From: Bartonella sp. ML69XJBT | Lineage (GTDB): Bacteria; Pseudomonadota; Alphaproteobacteria; Rhizobiales; Rhizobiaceae | Assembly: GCF_028618515.1 (NCBI RefSeq) | Contig: NZ_JAQITB010000009.1 | Coordinates: 1-64,000, forward strand | DNA: 64,000 bases | Direction: 5' to 3' | Part shown: one piece after another, positions 27,689 through 39,061 of the stretch | Layout: each line of letters begins with the position of its first letter | How positions within the stretch are numbered: position 1 is the stretch's first letter | Made by a program: the position numbers and the translations under genes | Notes under the pieces: model-generated | Seen by the model: the letters and a program-made list of their open reading frames with translations, nothing else | The model's database searches: none | What the model was told of the DNA's origin: nothing

Positions 27689-29110
27689 ATGAAATCGCTT
27701 ATCGATCATTTTGATATTGCTGCATCTCAAGTGCAATCACTTGTAAAAGAAACGCTTCATCATGCCGATGATGGTGAGCTTTACTTAGAATATACAGAAA
27801 GCGAAACTCTTTTATTTGATAATGGACAGCTTAAAAATGGCTCCTTTCATCAAGATATGGGATTTGGTCTGCGTGTGGTTGCTGGAGAATCAACTGGATA
27901 TGCGCATTCTAGTGAATTATCCGCTGCTGCACTTAAACGTGCTCGTGAAGCAGCAAAAGCTGTCACCTATCATAATCATGCAGGATCTTATAGTGTCGCA
28001 CCGCAAAAAACCAATAAAAGACTTTATCAACCACATAATCCCCTTGATGCCCCATCATTTGAAGAAAAAAGTGCGCTTTTGCAAAAAATTGATGCCTATT
28101 TACGAGCTAAAAATGATAAATTGCATCAAGTGACCGTTTCTCTTTCTGGTTCACTACAGCATGTTGAAATTTTACGGGCGGATGGATATCTGGTTCGTGA
28201 TGTGCGTCCTCTTGTACGTCTTTCTATATCTGTGGTTGCGGCTGAAGGTAGTCGGCGAGAAAATGGCTTCTATGGATGTGGTGGACGACAAGCATTTAGC
28301 CAATTTATTCGTGAAGAAAATTGGAAAAAAGCTGCAGATGAAGCCTTACGTATGGCCCTCATCAACTTAGAAGCAGAAGCAGCACCAGCAGGGACATTTG
28401 ATGTTGTGTTAGCTAATGGATGGCCCGGCGTTATGCTTCATGAAGCCGTAGGCCATGGTTTGGAAGGTGATTTTAACCGTAAAAAAACCTCTGCTTTTTC
28501 TGAACTTTTGGGTCAACAAGTTGCAGCAAAAGGTGTTACAGTTGTTGATGATGGTACAATTCCCCAATGTCGTGGTTCACTTACCATTGATGATGAAGGA
28601 ACCCCATCAGGATATAACGTTCTTATTGAAGATGGAAGACTCATTGGTTTTATGCAAGACAGGCTGAATGCCCGACTTATGGGGGTGAGACCAACGGGAA
28701 ATGGGAGACGTGAGTCCTATGCACATGCACCAATGCCTAGAATGACCAATACGATCATGCTAGGAGGTGATAAAACACCTGAAGAGATTCTCTCCTCGCT
28801 CAAAAGTGGTATTTATGCTGTTTCGTTTGGCGGAGGACAAGTTGATATTACTTCTGGAAAATTTGTTTTTGAATGTACCGAAGCTTATAGAGTAGAAAAT
28901 GGCAAAATTGTCGCCCCCATTAAAGGTGCAACCCTTATCGGAAACGGGCCAGATGCTATGAAACGTATCACAATGATTGGTAATGATAGCAAACTTGATA
29001 ATGGTATCGGTATGTGTGGGAAAGCTGGACAAAATGTTCCTGTTGGTGTCGGACAACCTCATTTGCGAATGAATAATATGACAATTGGTGGAACAGCACT
29101 TATAACGTAA
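27689..29110 (+). CDS. tldD: Metalloprotease TldD
   Basis: TldD with its partner TldE/PmbA forms a zinc protease that degrades unfolded peptides and matures some peptide antibiotics. The active-site HEAVGHGLEGDF (HExxxH) lies in the middle of the 473-residue protein. The C-terminal GGGQVDITSGKFVFECTEAY and GMCGKAGQNVPVGVGQP blocks are typical. TldE is not in the window. AGGAT precedes the ATG. Confidence 0.96.
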   Translation: MKSLIDHFDIAASQVQSLVKETLHHADDGELYLEYTESETLLFDNGQLKNGSFHQDMGFGLRVVAGESTGYAHSSELSAAALKRAREAAKAVTYHNHAGSYSVAPQKTNKRLYQPHNPLDAPSFEEKSALLQKIDAYLRAKNDKLHQVTVSLSGSLQHVEILRADGYLVRDVRPLVRLSISVVAAEGSRRENGFYGCGGRQAFSQFIREENWKKAADEALRMALINLEAEAAPAGTFDVVLANGWPGVMLHEAVGHGLEGDFNRKKTSAFSELLGQQVAAKGVTVVDDGTIPQCRGSLTIDDEGTPSGYNVLIEDGRLIGFMQDRLNARLMGVRPTGNGRRESYAHAPMPRMTNTIMLGGDKTPEEILSSLKSGIYAVSFGGGQVDITSGKFVFECTEAYRVENGKIVAPIKGATLIGNGPDAMKRITMIGNDSKLDNGIGMCGKAGQNVPVGVGQPHLRMNNMTIGGTALIT

Positions 29111-29439
29111 TAATGAGCTTGCAGCAGCATTATCTTTATCATTTCAAAGTGTTGTCCCTTCCTTTTAGATTAGGGAGATTTAGAGAAGAGATATATTCAT
29201 CTTTTCTTAAACAGTTTTTATTTATACGTTACTTCCTCTTATGAAAAGCAAAAAATGCTTTTTTATGTTTCATCACAAAATGAAACAAACAAAAATTCTA
29301 TTGTATTCGGTGTTCTCATTCAATCTGAAAAGAAACGCACTATTATTGTAAACTAATTTATAAGTTATTTTATAAAAAACAAAAGCAATTTGGTTTTTTT
29401 AAATCTTAAACGAAATTTAAGAGAGCTTTTTCATTGAGG
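29111..29439. other. Intergenic region between convergent tldD and RNA methyltransferase
   Basis: Convergent gap with several small inverted repeats. AAAAGCA/TGCTTTT lies at 29244-29262. TGTTTCAT/ATGAAACA lies at 29266-29287. TCTTAAA/TTTAAGA lies at 29404-29422. Each could serve as a weak bidirectional terminator. No coding sequence is present. Confidence 0.4.
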
Positions 29440-30693
29440 TTAAAGTTTCCAGCCAGTCTTTGCTTTGCGCTTGCTTAAAAGAGCAACAATTTCAACATGT
29501 GGTGACCATAAAAATTGATCAATTGGTATGACTTGTTCTACCGTATACCCCCCTGCAACAAGGAGAGATAAATCACGAGCAAAGGTCACAGGATTGCATG
29601 AAATAGCCACAACATGAGGGATTGTTGTCTTCGCTAATTCACCTACTTGTTCCCATGCACCAGCACGTGGAGGATCGAAAACAACAGCGTCAAAACACTC
29701 AAGTTCTTTTACAGAAAGTGGACGGCGGAAAAGATCGCGCCTTTCACAAGTTACTGTTTTTAAGCCGGACGCCAAACGTGCTGCCGAAGCTAAATTTGCT
29801 AATGCTGTCTCATTATTTTCTACCGCATGAACATTCATCTTTTTGGCCATAGGTAAGGTAAATGTTCCTATCCCTGAAAATAAATCAAGAGCATTCTTTG
29901 CTTTTTTAAAATGATTTAAAATAATATTGCCCATGATATTTTCTGCTTCAGAGGTTGCTTGAAGAAAACCACCAGCAGGAAATTCAACACAGACATTTCC
30001 AAAGTAAACCAATGGTTTTTCTTGTTCAACCAAAACTTCTCCTTCAACGGATAAACGTGTAATTCCACATGATAGAGCTGTATAAACCATTTTCTGACGA
30101 ACTGACTCATGGCGTATAATACAACCGCTCAAAGCAACATCTAAACCATTTGCAATGTGTGTTATGGTAATATGAAATCGTTTAGCATCACTGCTTAGAA
30201 TAGCACAAAGCTTCCTGATATCGCCTAGTTTAGTTATAAGCTCTAAACAGCTTACTGGACATTCCTCAACAGCTACAATCTCATGAGAAAGATAACGATT
30301 GAAACCTAACTTATAACCTTGTGATGTTATAGAAGCTGTTAGAGTAATACGCCGCCGGCTATAAGGCTTACATTCGACTAAAGGCGAAACAACAACATCA
30401 AGTCCATATTCTTTTAATGCATCCACAACCAGTTGTCGCTTCCATATATGATAAGCATCAGCGTGCCAATGTTGAAGTGCACAGCCTCCACATTCTCCAA
30501 AATGCTGGCAAAGAGCGTCAATACGCTCTGGTGATTTTTCTTTTAATGCTATGAGTGTCGCGTATTTGCCATGAATAGCAATTTCAGCAGACTCTCTTGG
30601 TAAAGTAAAAGGAACATAAACAAAGCCATTCAATGTTTTTGTGACACCATGACCATTCGCTGCCATATGATCAATTATGACATTGTTATTCAC
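29440..30693 (-). CDS. RNA m5U methyltransferase (RumA/RlmD/TrmA type)
   Basis: AdoMet-dependent enzyme that makes 5-methyluridine in rRNA or tRNA. The N-terminus carries the 4Fe-4S motif CQHFGECGGCALQHW. The Rossmann fold includes ALDLFSGIGTFTLPMA, FDPPRAG follows, and the nucleophile cysteine lies in AISCNPVTFARD. The OB-fold TRAM domain seems short. Homologs are named rlmD, rumA or trmA, and the exact uridine cannot be read from the sequence. GTG start, overlapping the tlyA stop as GTGA. Confidence 0.92.
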   Translation of the reverse strand: MNNNVIIDHMAANGHGVTKTLNGFVYVPFTLPRESAEIAIHGKYATLIALKEKSPERIDALCQHFGECGGCALQHWHADAYHIWKRQLVVDALKEYGLDVVVSPLVECKPYSRRRITLTASITSQGYKLGFNRYLSHEIVAVEECPVSCLELITKLGDIRKLCAILSSDAKRFHITITHIANGLDVALSGCIIRHESVRQKMVYTALSCGITRLSVEGEVLVEQEKPLVYFGNVCVEFPAGGFLQATSEAENIMGNIILNHFKKAKNALDLFSGIGTFTLPMAKKMNVHAVENNETALANLASAARLASGLKTVTCERRDLFRRPLSVKELECFDAVVFDPPRAGAWEQVGELAKTTIPHVVAISCNPVTFARDLSLLVAGGYTVEQVIPIDQFLWSPHVEIVALLSKRKAKTGWKL

Positions 30694-31436
30694 TGTTGTT
30701 TTTCTCCGAATAACAAATATTCCAAATTGCCATCACCGCCCGCAATAGGGGAGAGAAGTAAACCTTTTGCATTCCAGCCTTTTTGAGTATTAAGCCAATC
30801 AAAAATTCTTTCCGCAGTTTTTTGAGCCATTGAAGGATCTTTTAATACCCCGCCCTTACCAAGATAATCACGTCCCACTTCAAATTGAGGTTTTACCAAT
30901 AAAACAGCTTGCGCGCCTTTTGAGGCTAAAGACAAAACAGGAGGTAATGCAAGTGTGAGAGAAATAAAGCTAACATCTGAAACAATGAGATCAATTTTTC
31001 GTCCGTTCAAGTGCTCCTGTTTTAAATCTCTCACATTTAAGCCTTCTAATAAGGTTATCGCACTGTTGTTCGATAAACGTGCATCCAATTGATAATGACC
31101 AACATCAACAGCAATTACATGCGCGGCTCCACGTTCTAAAAGAACTTGTGTAAAACCACCAGTCGATGCACCAATATCAAGAGCAGTTATCTTATTTGTG
31201 ACAATTGGAAAAGCATCAAGTGCACTGATCAATTTTAATGCTGCACGTGAAACATAATTTTGTGCTGGATCGCAAACAATAATTTCTGCATCATCAGAAA
31301 TGATTTGCCCAGCTTTGAAAATAATCTCACCATTAACCTTAACAGTTTGACGTATAATGGCATCACGTGCCCTTGAACGCGTTTTAAAAAAGTTTTTTTC
31401 AACTAAAAGAATATCAAGCCTTTTTCCGGCAGTCAT
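30690..31436 (-). CDS. tlyA: TlyA family rRNA 2'-O-methyltransferase
   Basis: TlyA proteins methylate ribose 2'-OH of cytidines in 16S and/or 23S rRNA; older annotations call them hemolysins. The 248-residue product starts MTAGKRLDILLVEK, an S4 RNA-binding domain (about 1-65), followed by an RrmJ-like methyltransferase domain with ALDIGASTGGFTQVLLERGA and DLIVSDVSFISLTLALP. The ATG at 31436 begins one base after the dxs stop. A longer frame to 31517 runs into dxs and is not credible. Confidence 0.95.
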   Translation of the reverse strand: MTAGKRLDILLVEKNFFKTRSRARDAIIRQTVKVNGEIIFKAGQIISDDAEIIVCDPAQNYVSRAALKLISALDAFPIVTNKITALDIGASTGGFTQVLLERGAAHVIAVDVGHYQLDARLSNNSAITLLEGLNVRDLKQEHLNGRKIDLIVSDVSFISLTLALPPVLSLASKGAQAVLLVKPQFEVGRDYLGKGGVLKDPSMAQKTAERIFDWLNTQKGWNAKGLLLSPIAGGDGNLEYLLFGEKQQ

Positions 31437-31437
31437 C

Positions 31438-33360
31438 TCATACTCGAATTTTCTGTACTGTCCGAATTTTGCGTCCCAAAGCAGCAAAAACCGTGTTGAC
31501 AATACCAACCGCATCAAGCCCTATACGCGAAAGAACTTTCTCAGGTGAACCGTGATTTAAATATTCATCAGGAAGTTTTAATGTACGAACTTTCAAACCA
31601 TGTTCTAAGAGCCCTTCTTGCGCCAAAAATTGTAATAAATGCGCTCCAAATCCGCCCATCGCTCCCTCTTCAATTGTCACTAAGACTTCATGCTCACGAG
31701 CTAAACGGCGTATCAAATCCTTATCCAAAGGTTTTGCAAACCGCGCATCTGCTACCGTTGTAGATAATCCCTCCGCAGACAACATATCAGCAGCCACCAA
31801 AACTTCTGACATCCGCGTTCCAAAACAAATCAAGGCTATCCTGTTTCCTTCACGCAGAACACGCCCTTTTCCGATCTCTAATATTGCACCGCGCTGTGGC
31901 AAATCCATACCAACACCTTCACCACGCGGATAACGAAAAGAAATAGGACCCTGATCATAAGCGGCAGCAGTACGTACCATATGCATCAATTCCACTTCAT
32001 CAGAAGGCGCCATAACAACAAATTCAGGAAGAGTGGCCAAAAAAACAATATCAAAACTGCCAGCGTGTGTTGCACCATCTGCCCCTACAAAACCTGCTCG
32101 ATCAATGGCAAAACGCACCGGTAATTTTTGAATCGATACATCATGGATAATCTGATCATAAGCACGCTGTAAAAAAGTAGAATAAATTGCAACAAAAGGT
32201 TTATATCCTTCACAAGCAATGCCCGCAGCAAAAGTTACGGCATGCTGCTCAGCAATACCAACATCAAACATTCTTTCAGGAAATTTTTCAGCAAAAGTAT
32301 CAAGACCTGTCCCCGTTGGCATTGCTGCGGTTATACCCACAATCTTATCATCATGTGTAGCCTCTTCTATTAAAGCCTCAGAAAATACCTTCGTATAGGA
32401 AAGAGCATTGCTTGGCGGTTTAACCTGCTTGCCTGTTATAATATCAAAACGGTTAACACCATGATATTTATCAGATGATGCTTCAGCAGGAGGATATCCC
32501 TTACCCTTATGTGTCACAACATGTACCAAAACAGGTCCATGCGGATATTGGCGAACATTTTTTAAAACAGGCAATAAATGCTTTAAATTATGGCCATCTA
32601 TTGGTCCAACATAGTAAAAACCAAGCTCTTCAAATAAGGTTCCCCCAACCAAAAAGCCACGTGCAAACTCCTCTGAAAGACGTGCTTTATCTAAAAAGAA
32701 CTTAGGCAATTTTTCGCCTAGTATTTTTATCCGTTCGCGCAAACTACGGTAAGAGGGACGAGAAACCAACTTAGCAAGATGCGCACTCATAGCGCCCGTA
32801 GGCGGTGCAATAGACATATCATTATCATTCAAAATAACAATCAAACGTGCATCTAAAGCACCTGCATTATTCATCGCCTCATAAGCCATACCAGCAGACA
32901 TAGCACCATCACCAATGACAGCAATGACGTTCCGCCTTTCTTCTGCTTTCAAAGCACTTGCTACTGCCATGCCAAGGCCAGCCGAAATAGAAGTAGAAGA
33001 ATGCCCTGCTCCAAATGGATCATACACACTTTCTGAACGCTTGGTAAAACCTGATAATCCACCTTCTTGACGCAATGTGCGAATTTTTTCTCTACGCCCT
33101 GTTAAAATTTTATGCGGATAGGCTTGATGACCAACATCCCAAATAATTCTGTCCTCAGGTGTATTAAAAATATAATGTAATGCAACAGTAAGCTCAACAA
33201 CACCAAGTCCCGCACCAAGATGTCCACCAGTCACAGAAACCGCATCAATTGTTTCCTTCCGTAACTCATCAGCTAACCTTACCAAATCAGACTCAGCCAA
33301 CGCCCGCAAATCATGTGGTAAACAAATACGGTCAAGTAATGGCGTCAATACTCGAGACAA
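31438..33360 (-). CDS. dxs: 1-deoxy-D-xylulose-5-phosphate synthase
   Basis: First enzyme of the methylerythritol phosphate pathway; condenses pyruvate and glyceraldehyde-3-phosphate with thiamine diphosphate. The 640-residue transketolase-like protein has [12 protein letters not shown], the thiamine site [18 protein letters not shown], the catalytic glutamate region [15 protein letters not shown], and [19 protein letters not shown]. Start is TTG with AAGGAG seven to eight bases upstream, so this unusual start is well supported. It is followed almost directly by tlyA. Confidence 0.97.
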   Translation of the reverse strand: MSRVLTPLLDRICLPHDLRALAESDLVRLADELRKETIDAVSVTGGHLGAGLGVVELTVALHYIFNTPEDRIIWDVGHQAYPHKILTGRREKIRTLRQEGGLSGFTKRSESVYDPFGAGHSSTSISAGLGMAVASALKAEERRNVIAVIGDGAMSAGMAYEAMNNAGALDARLIVILNDNDMSIAPPTGAMSAHLAKLVSRPSYRSLRERIKILGEKLPKFFLDKARLSEEFARGFLVGGTLFEELGFYYVGPIDGHNLKHLLPVLKNVRQYPHGPVLVHVVTHKGKGYPPAEASSDKYHGVNRFDIITGKQVKPPSNALSYTKVFSEALIEEATHDDKIVGITAAMPTGTGLDTFAEKFPERMFDVGIAEQHAVTFAAGIACEGYKPFVAIYSTFLQRAYDQIIHDVSIQKLPVRFAIDRAGFVGADGATHAGSFDIVFLATLPEFVVMAPSDEVELMHMVRTAAAYDQGPISFRYPRGEGVGMDLPQRGAILEIGKGRVLREGNRIALICFGTRMSEVLVAADMLSAEGLSTTVADARFAKPLDKDLIRRLAREHEVLVTIEEGAMGGFGAHLLQFLAQEGLLEHGLKVRTLKLPDEYLNHGSPEKVLSRIGLDAVGIVNTVFAALGRKIRTVQKIRV

Positions 33361-33603
33361 AAAAAACTCCTTAATATTCCCTTAATATTATCTCATAAAA
33401 AGAGCGTAATGGTAAGAGTATACCGTTTCTCTTTTTCTATTCGTAATTTTACATATTTTTACGAGAAAACATGCTCTATTGGTGATGATTGAGATTTTTC
33501 TTATTTATTCACTTCTTTCATAAAAAAAACGATAAAATACACTCTTTTAAATTTCATTACTGTATCTCTTATCCTGCAATAAATATCTTTAAATTACCCA
33601 ATA

Positions 33604-33858
33604 TTATTCAGGATCAAGGGGTTCTACACCTTCTGGAACACCTCCCTCTGAAAGCTGAATTTTCTCAACTTTAGCTTCAGCGACTTTTAAGAGCTTCTCG
33701 CAATGTTTTTTAAGAGCTTCACCACGCTCATAAATGTCAATCGATTGTTCTAAAGGAACATCACCACGCTCTAAATTCTCGACAATCACTTCAAGTTGCT
33801 TAAGTGCTTCTTCAAAACTTAACGCTGTAATATCCCCCTTTTTTATCTCTTGTTTCAT
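33604..33858 (-). CDS. xseB: Exodeoxyribonuclease VII small subunit
   Basis: XseB forms exonuclease VII with XseA and degrades single-stranded DNA to oligonucleotides. The 84-residue protein is coiled-coil-like with the family pattern [20 protein letters not shown] followed by [23 protein letters not shown] at 33858 is used because the frame upstream (to 33900) overlaps ribB. It begins seven bases after ribB. xseA is not in the window. Confidence 0.95.
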   Translation of the reverse strand: MKQEIKKGDITALSFEEALKQLEVIVENLERGDVPLEQSIDIYERGEALKKHCEKLLKVAEAKVEKIQLSEGGVPEGVEPLDPE

Positions 33859-33865
33859 GTAATCC

Positions 33866-34975
33866 TCACAAGCTATCTGTTCTGGATATACAAATTCCAA
33901 AACCTTCCAAACCTACATAATGATGCTCTTTAGAAGCATAAAGAATAACAGAACTCATCCCTAAATGTTTTAAAATTTGTGATCCTAAACCAATCCGGCG
34001 CCATTCTTCTTCGCGTTCAATCGCTTGCGCATGCTTTTCCAACCCCTTCATTGCTCGTTCCTGACTGCTAACAGCTGATTGTACACCAACAGATCCTTCA
34101 CGCAAATAAACAAATACACCACACTTTTCTTTTTGCATCATTCGCTGCATGATAACTGTAATATCTGAAGATTGACCAAAAACATCTTTCAAAATATTTT
34201 CACGATGCAAATAAACAGGAATATCCTCACCGTTACGGATATCCCCAAAAATAATTGCAATATGTTGAACAGATTCCCAAGGAAGTTTATAGCTTTGAAC
34301 GACAGCCGGGCCTGCTGATGTTTCAATAGACATTTCTCCAACATGCTGAATCAACATTTCCTTACGTTGGCGATAAGCAATCAAATCTGCAACTGTTATG
34401 ATATGTAATTGATTGGCTTGTGCAAATCTTGTAATTTCATCTCCATGTTTCACGCTACCATCATCATTGACTAATTCACCAATAACACCAACGGGCGGTA
34501 AACCAACTAATTTACATAAATCAACAGCTGCTTCTGTGTGGCCTGAACGCATGAGAACGCCCCCTTGATGCGCAATCAAAGGAAAAATATGCCCAGGACG
34601 AACAAAATCGTCTGCGCTAGCATTTGCATTCGCAAGATTACACACTGCTAATGTACGATCGTGTGCTGAAATTCCTGTTGTTATGCCATGTTTAAAATCA
34701 ACAGTAACGGTAAATTGGGTACGATGCGCCGAATCATTATCCGATACCATAGGAACAAGATTAAACCTTTGTGCTTCCTCTTTTGGCATAGGTGCACAAA
34801 CAATACCTGTTGTATGGCGAATGATAAACGCCATCTTTTCTTCTGTACAATGAGCAGCAGCAAGCGTTAAATCACCTTCATTTTCACGGTCATCATCATC
34901 GGTAACCACGACAATTTCACCACGCTCAAAAGCTTGAAGTGCTGAAACAATATTTTTTTCGTCATACGCCATCAT
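33866..34975 (-). CDS. ribB: 3,4-dihydroxy-2-butanone-4-phosphate synthase (with degenerate GTP cyclohydrolase II domain)
   Basis: RibB makes the four-carbon unit of riboflavin from ribulose 5-phosphate. The N-terminal domain (about 1-205) is intact: [15 protein letters not shown] with catalytic acids, [34 protein letters not shown]. The C-terminal domain (about 210-365) is shaped like RibA, but the zinc cysteines are missing: the region that normally reads HSECLTGDVFG..RCDCG is [18 protein letters not shown]. It therefore probably lacks cyclohydrolase activity. ATG directly follows the aroC TGA. Confidence 0.95.
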   Translation of the reverse strand: MMAYDEKNIVSALQAFERGEIVVVTDDDDRENEGDLTLAAAHCTEEKMAFIIRHTTGIVCAPMPKEEAQRFNLVPMVSDNDSAHRTQFTVTVDFKHGITTGISAHDRTLAVCNLANANASADDFVRPGHIFPLIAHQGGVLMRSGHTEAAVDLCKLVGLPPVGVIGELVNDDGSVKHGDEITRFAQANQLHIITVADLIAYRQRKEMLIQHVGEMSIETSAGPAVVQSYKLPWESVQHIAIIFGDIRNGEDIPVYLHRENILKDVFGQSSDITVIMQRMMQKEKCGVFVYLREGSVGVQSAVSSQERAMKGLEKHAQAIEREEEWRRIGLGSQILKHLGMSSVILYASKEHHYVGLEGFGICISRTDSL

Positions 34976-36076
34976 TCACCTTCCCAATAACCCAACCTGA
35001 CCGCGATGTCTTAGATAATGATCAGCAATAGCACAAGCGACCATCGCTTCACCAACAGGAACAGCACGAATTCCAACACAGGGATCATGGCGTCCCTTCG
35101 TTACAACGTTTATTTCATTACCATCAACATCAATCGAACGACGAGGAGTTAAAATTGAAGGAGTAGGTTTCACAGCAAAACGGGCGACAATTGGCTGTCC
35201 ACTCGATATTCCACCTAAAATACCACCTGCGTGATTGGATAAAAAAAATGGTTTCCCATCACTTCCCATCCGCATTTCATCTGCATTTTCTTCTCCCCTT
35301 AGGCAAGCTGCTGCAAAACCATCACCGATTTCCACACCCTTCACGGCATTAATCGACATGAGTAATGATGCGATATCCTGATCAAGTTTTGCGTAAATAG
35401 GTGCTCCCAAACCTGCCGGAACATTTTCTGCAACAATCTCAATAACAGCACCAACAGATGAACCACTTTTGCGTACTTTATGAATATAATCGCTAAAAAC
35501 CTGTACCATCTCTGCGTCAGGCGTAAAGAAAGGATTGTTATCAACCTCTGACCAATTCCAATGATCGCGATTAATCATGTGGGGACCAATTGCTATCACA
35601 GCGCCCCGTATAAGCAAATCAGGAACAATTTTACGAGCAATAGCACCTGCTGCAACACGTGCTGCTGTTTCACGCGCTGACGCGCGTCCACCACCACGAA
35701 AATCACGAACGCCATATTTAATATCATAGGTATAATCTGCATGACTAGGACGATACTGATGAGCAATGGAACCATAGTCTTGAGAACGTTGGTCTGTATT
35801 TCGAATCAATAGAGAAATCGGTGTTCCCGTTGAGATCAATGTGGTTCCATCGTCTTGAGTCATAACCCCTGAAAGTATCTCTACTTGATCCAATTCTTTA
35901 CGCTGTGTTGTATATCGAGATTGTCCTGGTCTGCGTTTATCAAGATAGGATTGAATATCTGAAAGGGTAAAAACAATTCCCGGAGGACAACCATCAATGA
36001 CACAACCAAGAGCAGCTCCATGGCTTTCACCCCATGTTGTTACACGAAACAAATGACCAAACGTATTATGCGACAT
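34976..36076 (-). CDS. aroC: Chorismate synthase
   Basis: Converts 5-enolpyruvylshikimate-3-phosphate to chorismate with reduced FMN; last step of the shikimate pathway. The 366-residue protein starts [20 protein letters not shown], a classic N-terminus. It contains [39 protein letters not shown] and [18 protein letters not shown]. It is transcribed with ribB and xseB. Confidence 0.97.
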   Translation of the reverse strand: MSHNTFGHLFRVTTWGESHGAALGCVIDGCPPGIVFTLSDIQSYLDKRRPGQSRYTTQRKELDQVEILSGVMTQDDGTTLISTGTPISLLIRNTDQRSQDYGSIAHQYRPSHADYTYDIKYGVRDFRGGGRASARETAARVAAGAIARKIVPDLLIRGAVIAIGPHMINRDHWNWSEVDNNPFFTPDAEMVQVFSDYIHKVRKSGSSVGAVIEIVAENVPAGLGAPIYAKLDQDIASLLMSINAVKGVEIGDGFAAACLRGEENADEMRMGSDGKPFFLSNHAGGILGGISSGQPIVARFAVKPTPSILTPRRSIDVDGNEINVVTKGRHDPCVGIRAVPVGEAMVACAIADHYLRHRGQVGLLGR

Positions 36077-36223
36077 GCAAAAATGACCCGTTTCTCTGTC
36101 AAAATATAGGCAACTACAGTCTACGTTGAGGTGTACACAAACAGCTTTTATTGCAAAAGACCATGAGCCATTTTAATTTTTTTCACACTACCATTATCGA
36201 AGAATAACTTTGTAAACCAAACT

Positions 36224-37042
36224 TTACTCTTTAACGACGGAAATATCTGGTGCATCAACAGCTTTCATACCTATAACATTATAACCTGAATCCACATGAT
36301 GCACTTCTCCCGTAACAGAACGAGACAAATCTGAAAGAAAGTAAAGAGCAGAATCACCTACTTCTTCAATCGTTACCGTACGACGTAAAGGAGCATTATA
36401 TTCATTCCATTTTAAAATATAACGGAAATCACCAATGCCAGAAGCCGCTAAGGTTTTGATCGGTCCAGCAGATATAGCATTAACACGAATATTTTGGGGG
36501 CCTAAATCTACTGCCAGATATTTTACGCTCGTTTCAAGAGCTGCTTTTGCAATTCCCATCACATTATAATTGGGAACAACCTTTTCTGCACCATAATAGC
36601 TCAGTGTTAAAATTGAACCACCATCTGACATTAATTTCTCTGCACGCTTTGCCAGAGCCGTTAAAGAGTAAACAGAAATATTCATAGTCATCATAAAATT
36701 CGATTCGCTGATATCAATATAACGACCGCTTAATTCATCCTTATCAGAAAAACCAATCGCATGAACTAAAAAATCGAGCTTGCCCCATTTCTTCTCTATT
36801 TCTCTAAAAACCGCATCAATAGACGCACTATCAGAAACATCACAATGACCGCAAACGAACCCTTTTACTTCCTCAGACAAAGGCTCAACACGCTTTTTCA
36901 TCGCTTCTCCCTGATAGGTAAAAGCAAGCTCTGCCCCTGCATTACTTGCTGCTTTAGCTATCCCCCAAGCGATAGAGCGATTATTGGCCAATCCCAAAAT
37001 TAAACCACGCTTGCCGCATAATAAACCATTACCCTTAGCCAT
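36224..37042 (-). CDS. fabI: Enoyl-[acyl-carrier-protein] reductase (NADH)
   Basis: Last reduction of the fatty acid elongation cycle. The 272-residue short-chain dehydrogenase-type protein has GLANNRSIAWGIAKA (cofactor loop), LVHAIGFSDKDELSGRY, and the FabI-type catalytic pair Y-x6-K in YNVMGIAKAALE. ATG 37042 is preferred over 37072, as only the former has a GGGG-containing ribosome-binding region and gives the conserved N-terminus. It is separated from aroC by about 150 bases. Confidence 0.95.
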   Translation of the reverse strand: MAKGNGLLCGKRGLILGLANNRSIAWGIAKAASNAGAELAFTYQGEAMKKRVEPLSEEVKGFVCGHCDVSDSASIDAVFREIEKKWGKLDFLVHAIGFSDKDELSGRYIDISESNFMMTMNISVYSLTALAKRAEKLMSDGGSILTLSYYGAEKVVPNYNVMGIAKAALETSVKYLAVDLGPQNIRVNAISAGPIKTLAASGIGDFRYILKWNEYNAPLRRTVTIEEVGDSALYFLSDLSRSVTGEVHHVDSGYNVIGMKAVDAPDISVVKE

Positions 37043-37164
37043 TAGCACTGCCCCATTGTTACTTAAAATCAATATTATTTATCTGCCTATGGCATAGGTC
37101 AACTTTTTCTTCAAGCAATTGCTTTAAAAGCAAACAAAAACTACGCTTTTATATCGCTCAAATG

Positions 37165-38067
37165 TTAACTTTTTTGCATTTGCAAAAATTGTTTTAATCC
37201 AGCATCTCCACCTTCCGGCAACATAATACGAACATGTATATAAAGATCATCTCTTGTACCGTTTTTTAAACGAAGCCCTTTTCCTTTCAACCGTAAAATA
37301 CGATCAGAGCTCGACCACGCAGGAATCGTTAAAACCACACGCCCTTCTAAAGTCTCAACTTCTTCTTTTACTCCCAGAACAGCATGTTTTAGGGAAACTG
37401 GTAAATCAAGATGGAGAGCCCTTCCTTCAACGCGAAAACGAGGATGTTTTTGAATGTGAATGGTTATCAGCGCATCTCCTGCTTGCCCATAAGTCACCTC
37501 TTCTCCTTGACCCTTTAAACGAATGGTTTGACCATCTTCAACATAGTCTGGAAGTTTAATTTTTAATCTTTTTCCATTAGGAAAAACGGCTTCAACCTTT
37601 TCCGCACCAACCATTTGCTCCAATGTGACAGAAAGATTGGCACGAACATGCGCCCCTTGTTGCGGTTGATTATATCGTGCAGAATTTGAAAAGCCTTCTC
37701 TTCTGCCAAACAGATCACGAAAAATATCACTCGCATCAAAACCTGCCCCTCCTGAGGAAGTAAAATCAAAACCTTTTGCACCTCTTGAAAAAGGATTATG
37801 ACTATTGCTAAAATTTTCACCAGCACCATAAGTTTGATAAAGTGGTTTTCCCTCCATATCAATTTCACCGCGGTCAAATTGTGCCCTTTTGTCTTTATCA
37901 CCTATAATTTCATAAGCTTGATTAATTTCAGAAAACTTTTCTTTAGCCTTTGCATCATTCATATTGTGGTCTGGATGATATTTCTTGGCTAATTTTCTAA
38001 ATGCTGATTTAATTTCTTGCGGTTTTGCGGTACGTGCCACACCCAGAATTGTGTAGGGATCACGCAT
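37165..38067 (-). CDS. DnaJ-class (CbpA-like) co-chaperone
   Basis: A 300-residue J-domain protein without the zinc-finger domain of DnaJ, so closer to CbpA. The J domain (about 1-68) has the HPD triad in [12 protein letters not shown] Gly/Phe-rich linker (about 75-125) follows, then the C-terminal substrate-binding beta domains from about 140, with [19 protein letters not shown] and the [12 protein letters not shown] end. It would stimulate DnaK. It is divergent from pdxH. Confidence 0.93.
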   Translation of the reverse strand: MRDPYTILGVARTAKPQEIKSAFRKLAKKYHPDHNMNDAKAKEKFSEINQAYEIIGDKDKRAQFDRGEIDMEGKPLYQTYGAGENFSNSHNPFSRGAKGFDFTSSGGAGFDASDIFRDLFGRREGFSNSARYNQPQQGAHVRANLSVTLEQMVGAEKVEAVFPNGKRLKIKLPDYVEDGQTIRLKGQGEEVTYGQAGDALITIHIQKHPRFRVEGRALHLDLPVSLKHAVLGVKEEVETLEGRVVLTIPAWSSSDRILRLKGKGLRLKNGTRDDLYIHVRIMLPEGGDAGLKQFLQMQKS

Positions 38068-38388
38068 ATTGCCCTCTTTTCAATTTTTCCGTGTTCAAAA
38101 TATCACCTGATAGGTTGTTCAATATTCCTCATAGCTTCATCAATCTTTTCTCAAGAAGATTTCTCTCTGCCTTTATATGTCTATAAAGAAACCAAAATAC
38201 CATATAAAAGAGATATTTTATTTAATATAGCTCACTGTATTCTATACTAAAGAAAAAAACGATTAAAATATCATAATAGTACATGACGGCATTGGCTTTT
38301 CGAAATAAGAAAAAACAGCACTTTATTTTTTAATGATAAAGTAAATTAAGGAGTTCTCACTCATACTCACGGATATTCGGAGAATATT

Positions 38389-39012
38389 ATGAGCAATAAA
38401 GTACAAACAAACGACGATTTTATACAAATGCAACAACCTTTTGCACTTTTTGCAAAGTGGCTTGAAGAGGCAACCGTAAACGAAGTAAATGATCCTAATG
38501 CGATGGCATTAGCAACGGTTGATGAAACCGGATTACCTAATGTTCGTATGGTACTTCTCAAAGATTATAGTTCCCAAGGATTTGTTTTCTATACAAACTA
38601 TGAAAGCCAAAAGGGAAAAGAAATTTTAAAATCAATGAAAGCATCTTTAAGTTTTCACTGGAAGTCACTGCGCCGTCAAGTCAGAGTTCGCGGCATTGTT
38701 GAAAAAGTCAGTGTTCAAGAAGCAGATGCATACTTTCAATCCCGGCCGCGTAGTAGCCGAATTGGTGCATGGGCGTCCAAACAATCTCGGCCATTAGAAG
38801 ACCGTTTTGTCCTCGAAAAAGCAATTGCCCAATATACAACACGTTATGCACTCGGAAATATCCCGCGCCCACCTTATTGGTCTGGATTTCGTGTTAAACC
38901 CCTTTCTATCGAATTCTGGCGTGATCGCCCGTTTCGTTTACATGACCGCTTGCTCTTTACACGCGATTCTGTTGAACAGGATAATTGGCAAAGGCAAAAA
39001 CTTTATCCCTAA
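38389..39012 (+). CDS. pdxH: Pyridoxamine 5'-phosphate oxidase
   Basis: FMN enzyme that oxidises pyridoxine or pyridoxamine 5'-phosphate to pyridoxal phosphate. The 207-residue protein has [20 protein letters not shown] and [13 protein letters not shown] (FMN contacts). [16 protein letters not shown] follows, then the C-terminal [12 protein letters not shown] signature. GGAG is placed upstream of the ATG. An exceptionally strong hairpin follows the stop. Confidence 0.96.
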   Translation: MSNKVQTNDDFIQMQQPFALFAKWLEEATVNEVNDPNAMALATVDETGLPNVRMVLLKDYSSQGFVFYTNYESQKGKEILKSMKASLSFHWKSLRRQVRVRGIVEKVSVQEADAYFQSRPRSSRIGAWASKQSRPLEDRFVLEKAIAQYTTRYALGNIPRPPYWSGFRVKPLSIEFWRDRPFRLHDRLLFTRDSVEQDNWQRQKLYP

Positions 39013-39022
39013 TTTTTCAAAC

Positions 39023-39061
39023 TTTCATGGTTATGAGGATAAAATCCTCATAACCATGAAA
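39023..39061 (+). terminator. Perfect long stem-loop after pdxH
   Basis: TTTCATGGTTATGAGGA (39023-39039) pairs perfectly with its complement at 39045-39061; counting the closing T-A pair the stem is 18 bp with a 3-base AAA loop. No T-run follows on either strand, so it is not a canonical rho-independent terminator. It may stabilise the pdxH 3' end or be a terminator of an unusual type. Confidence 0.55.
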
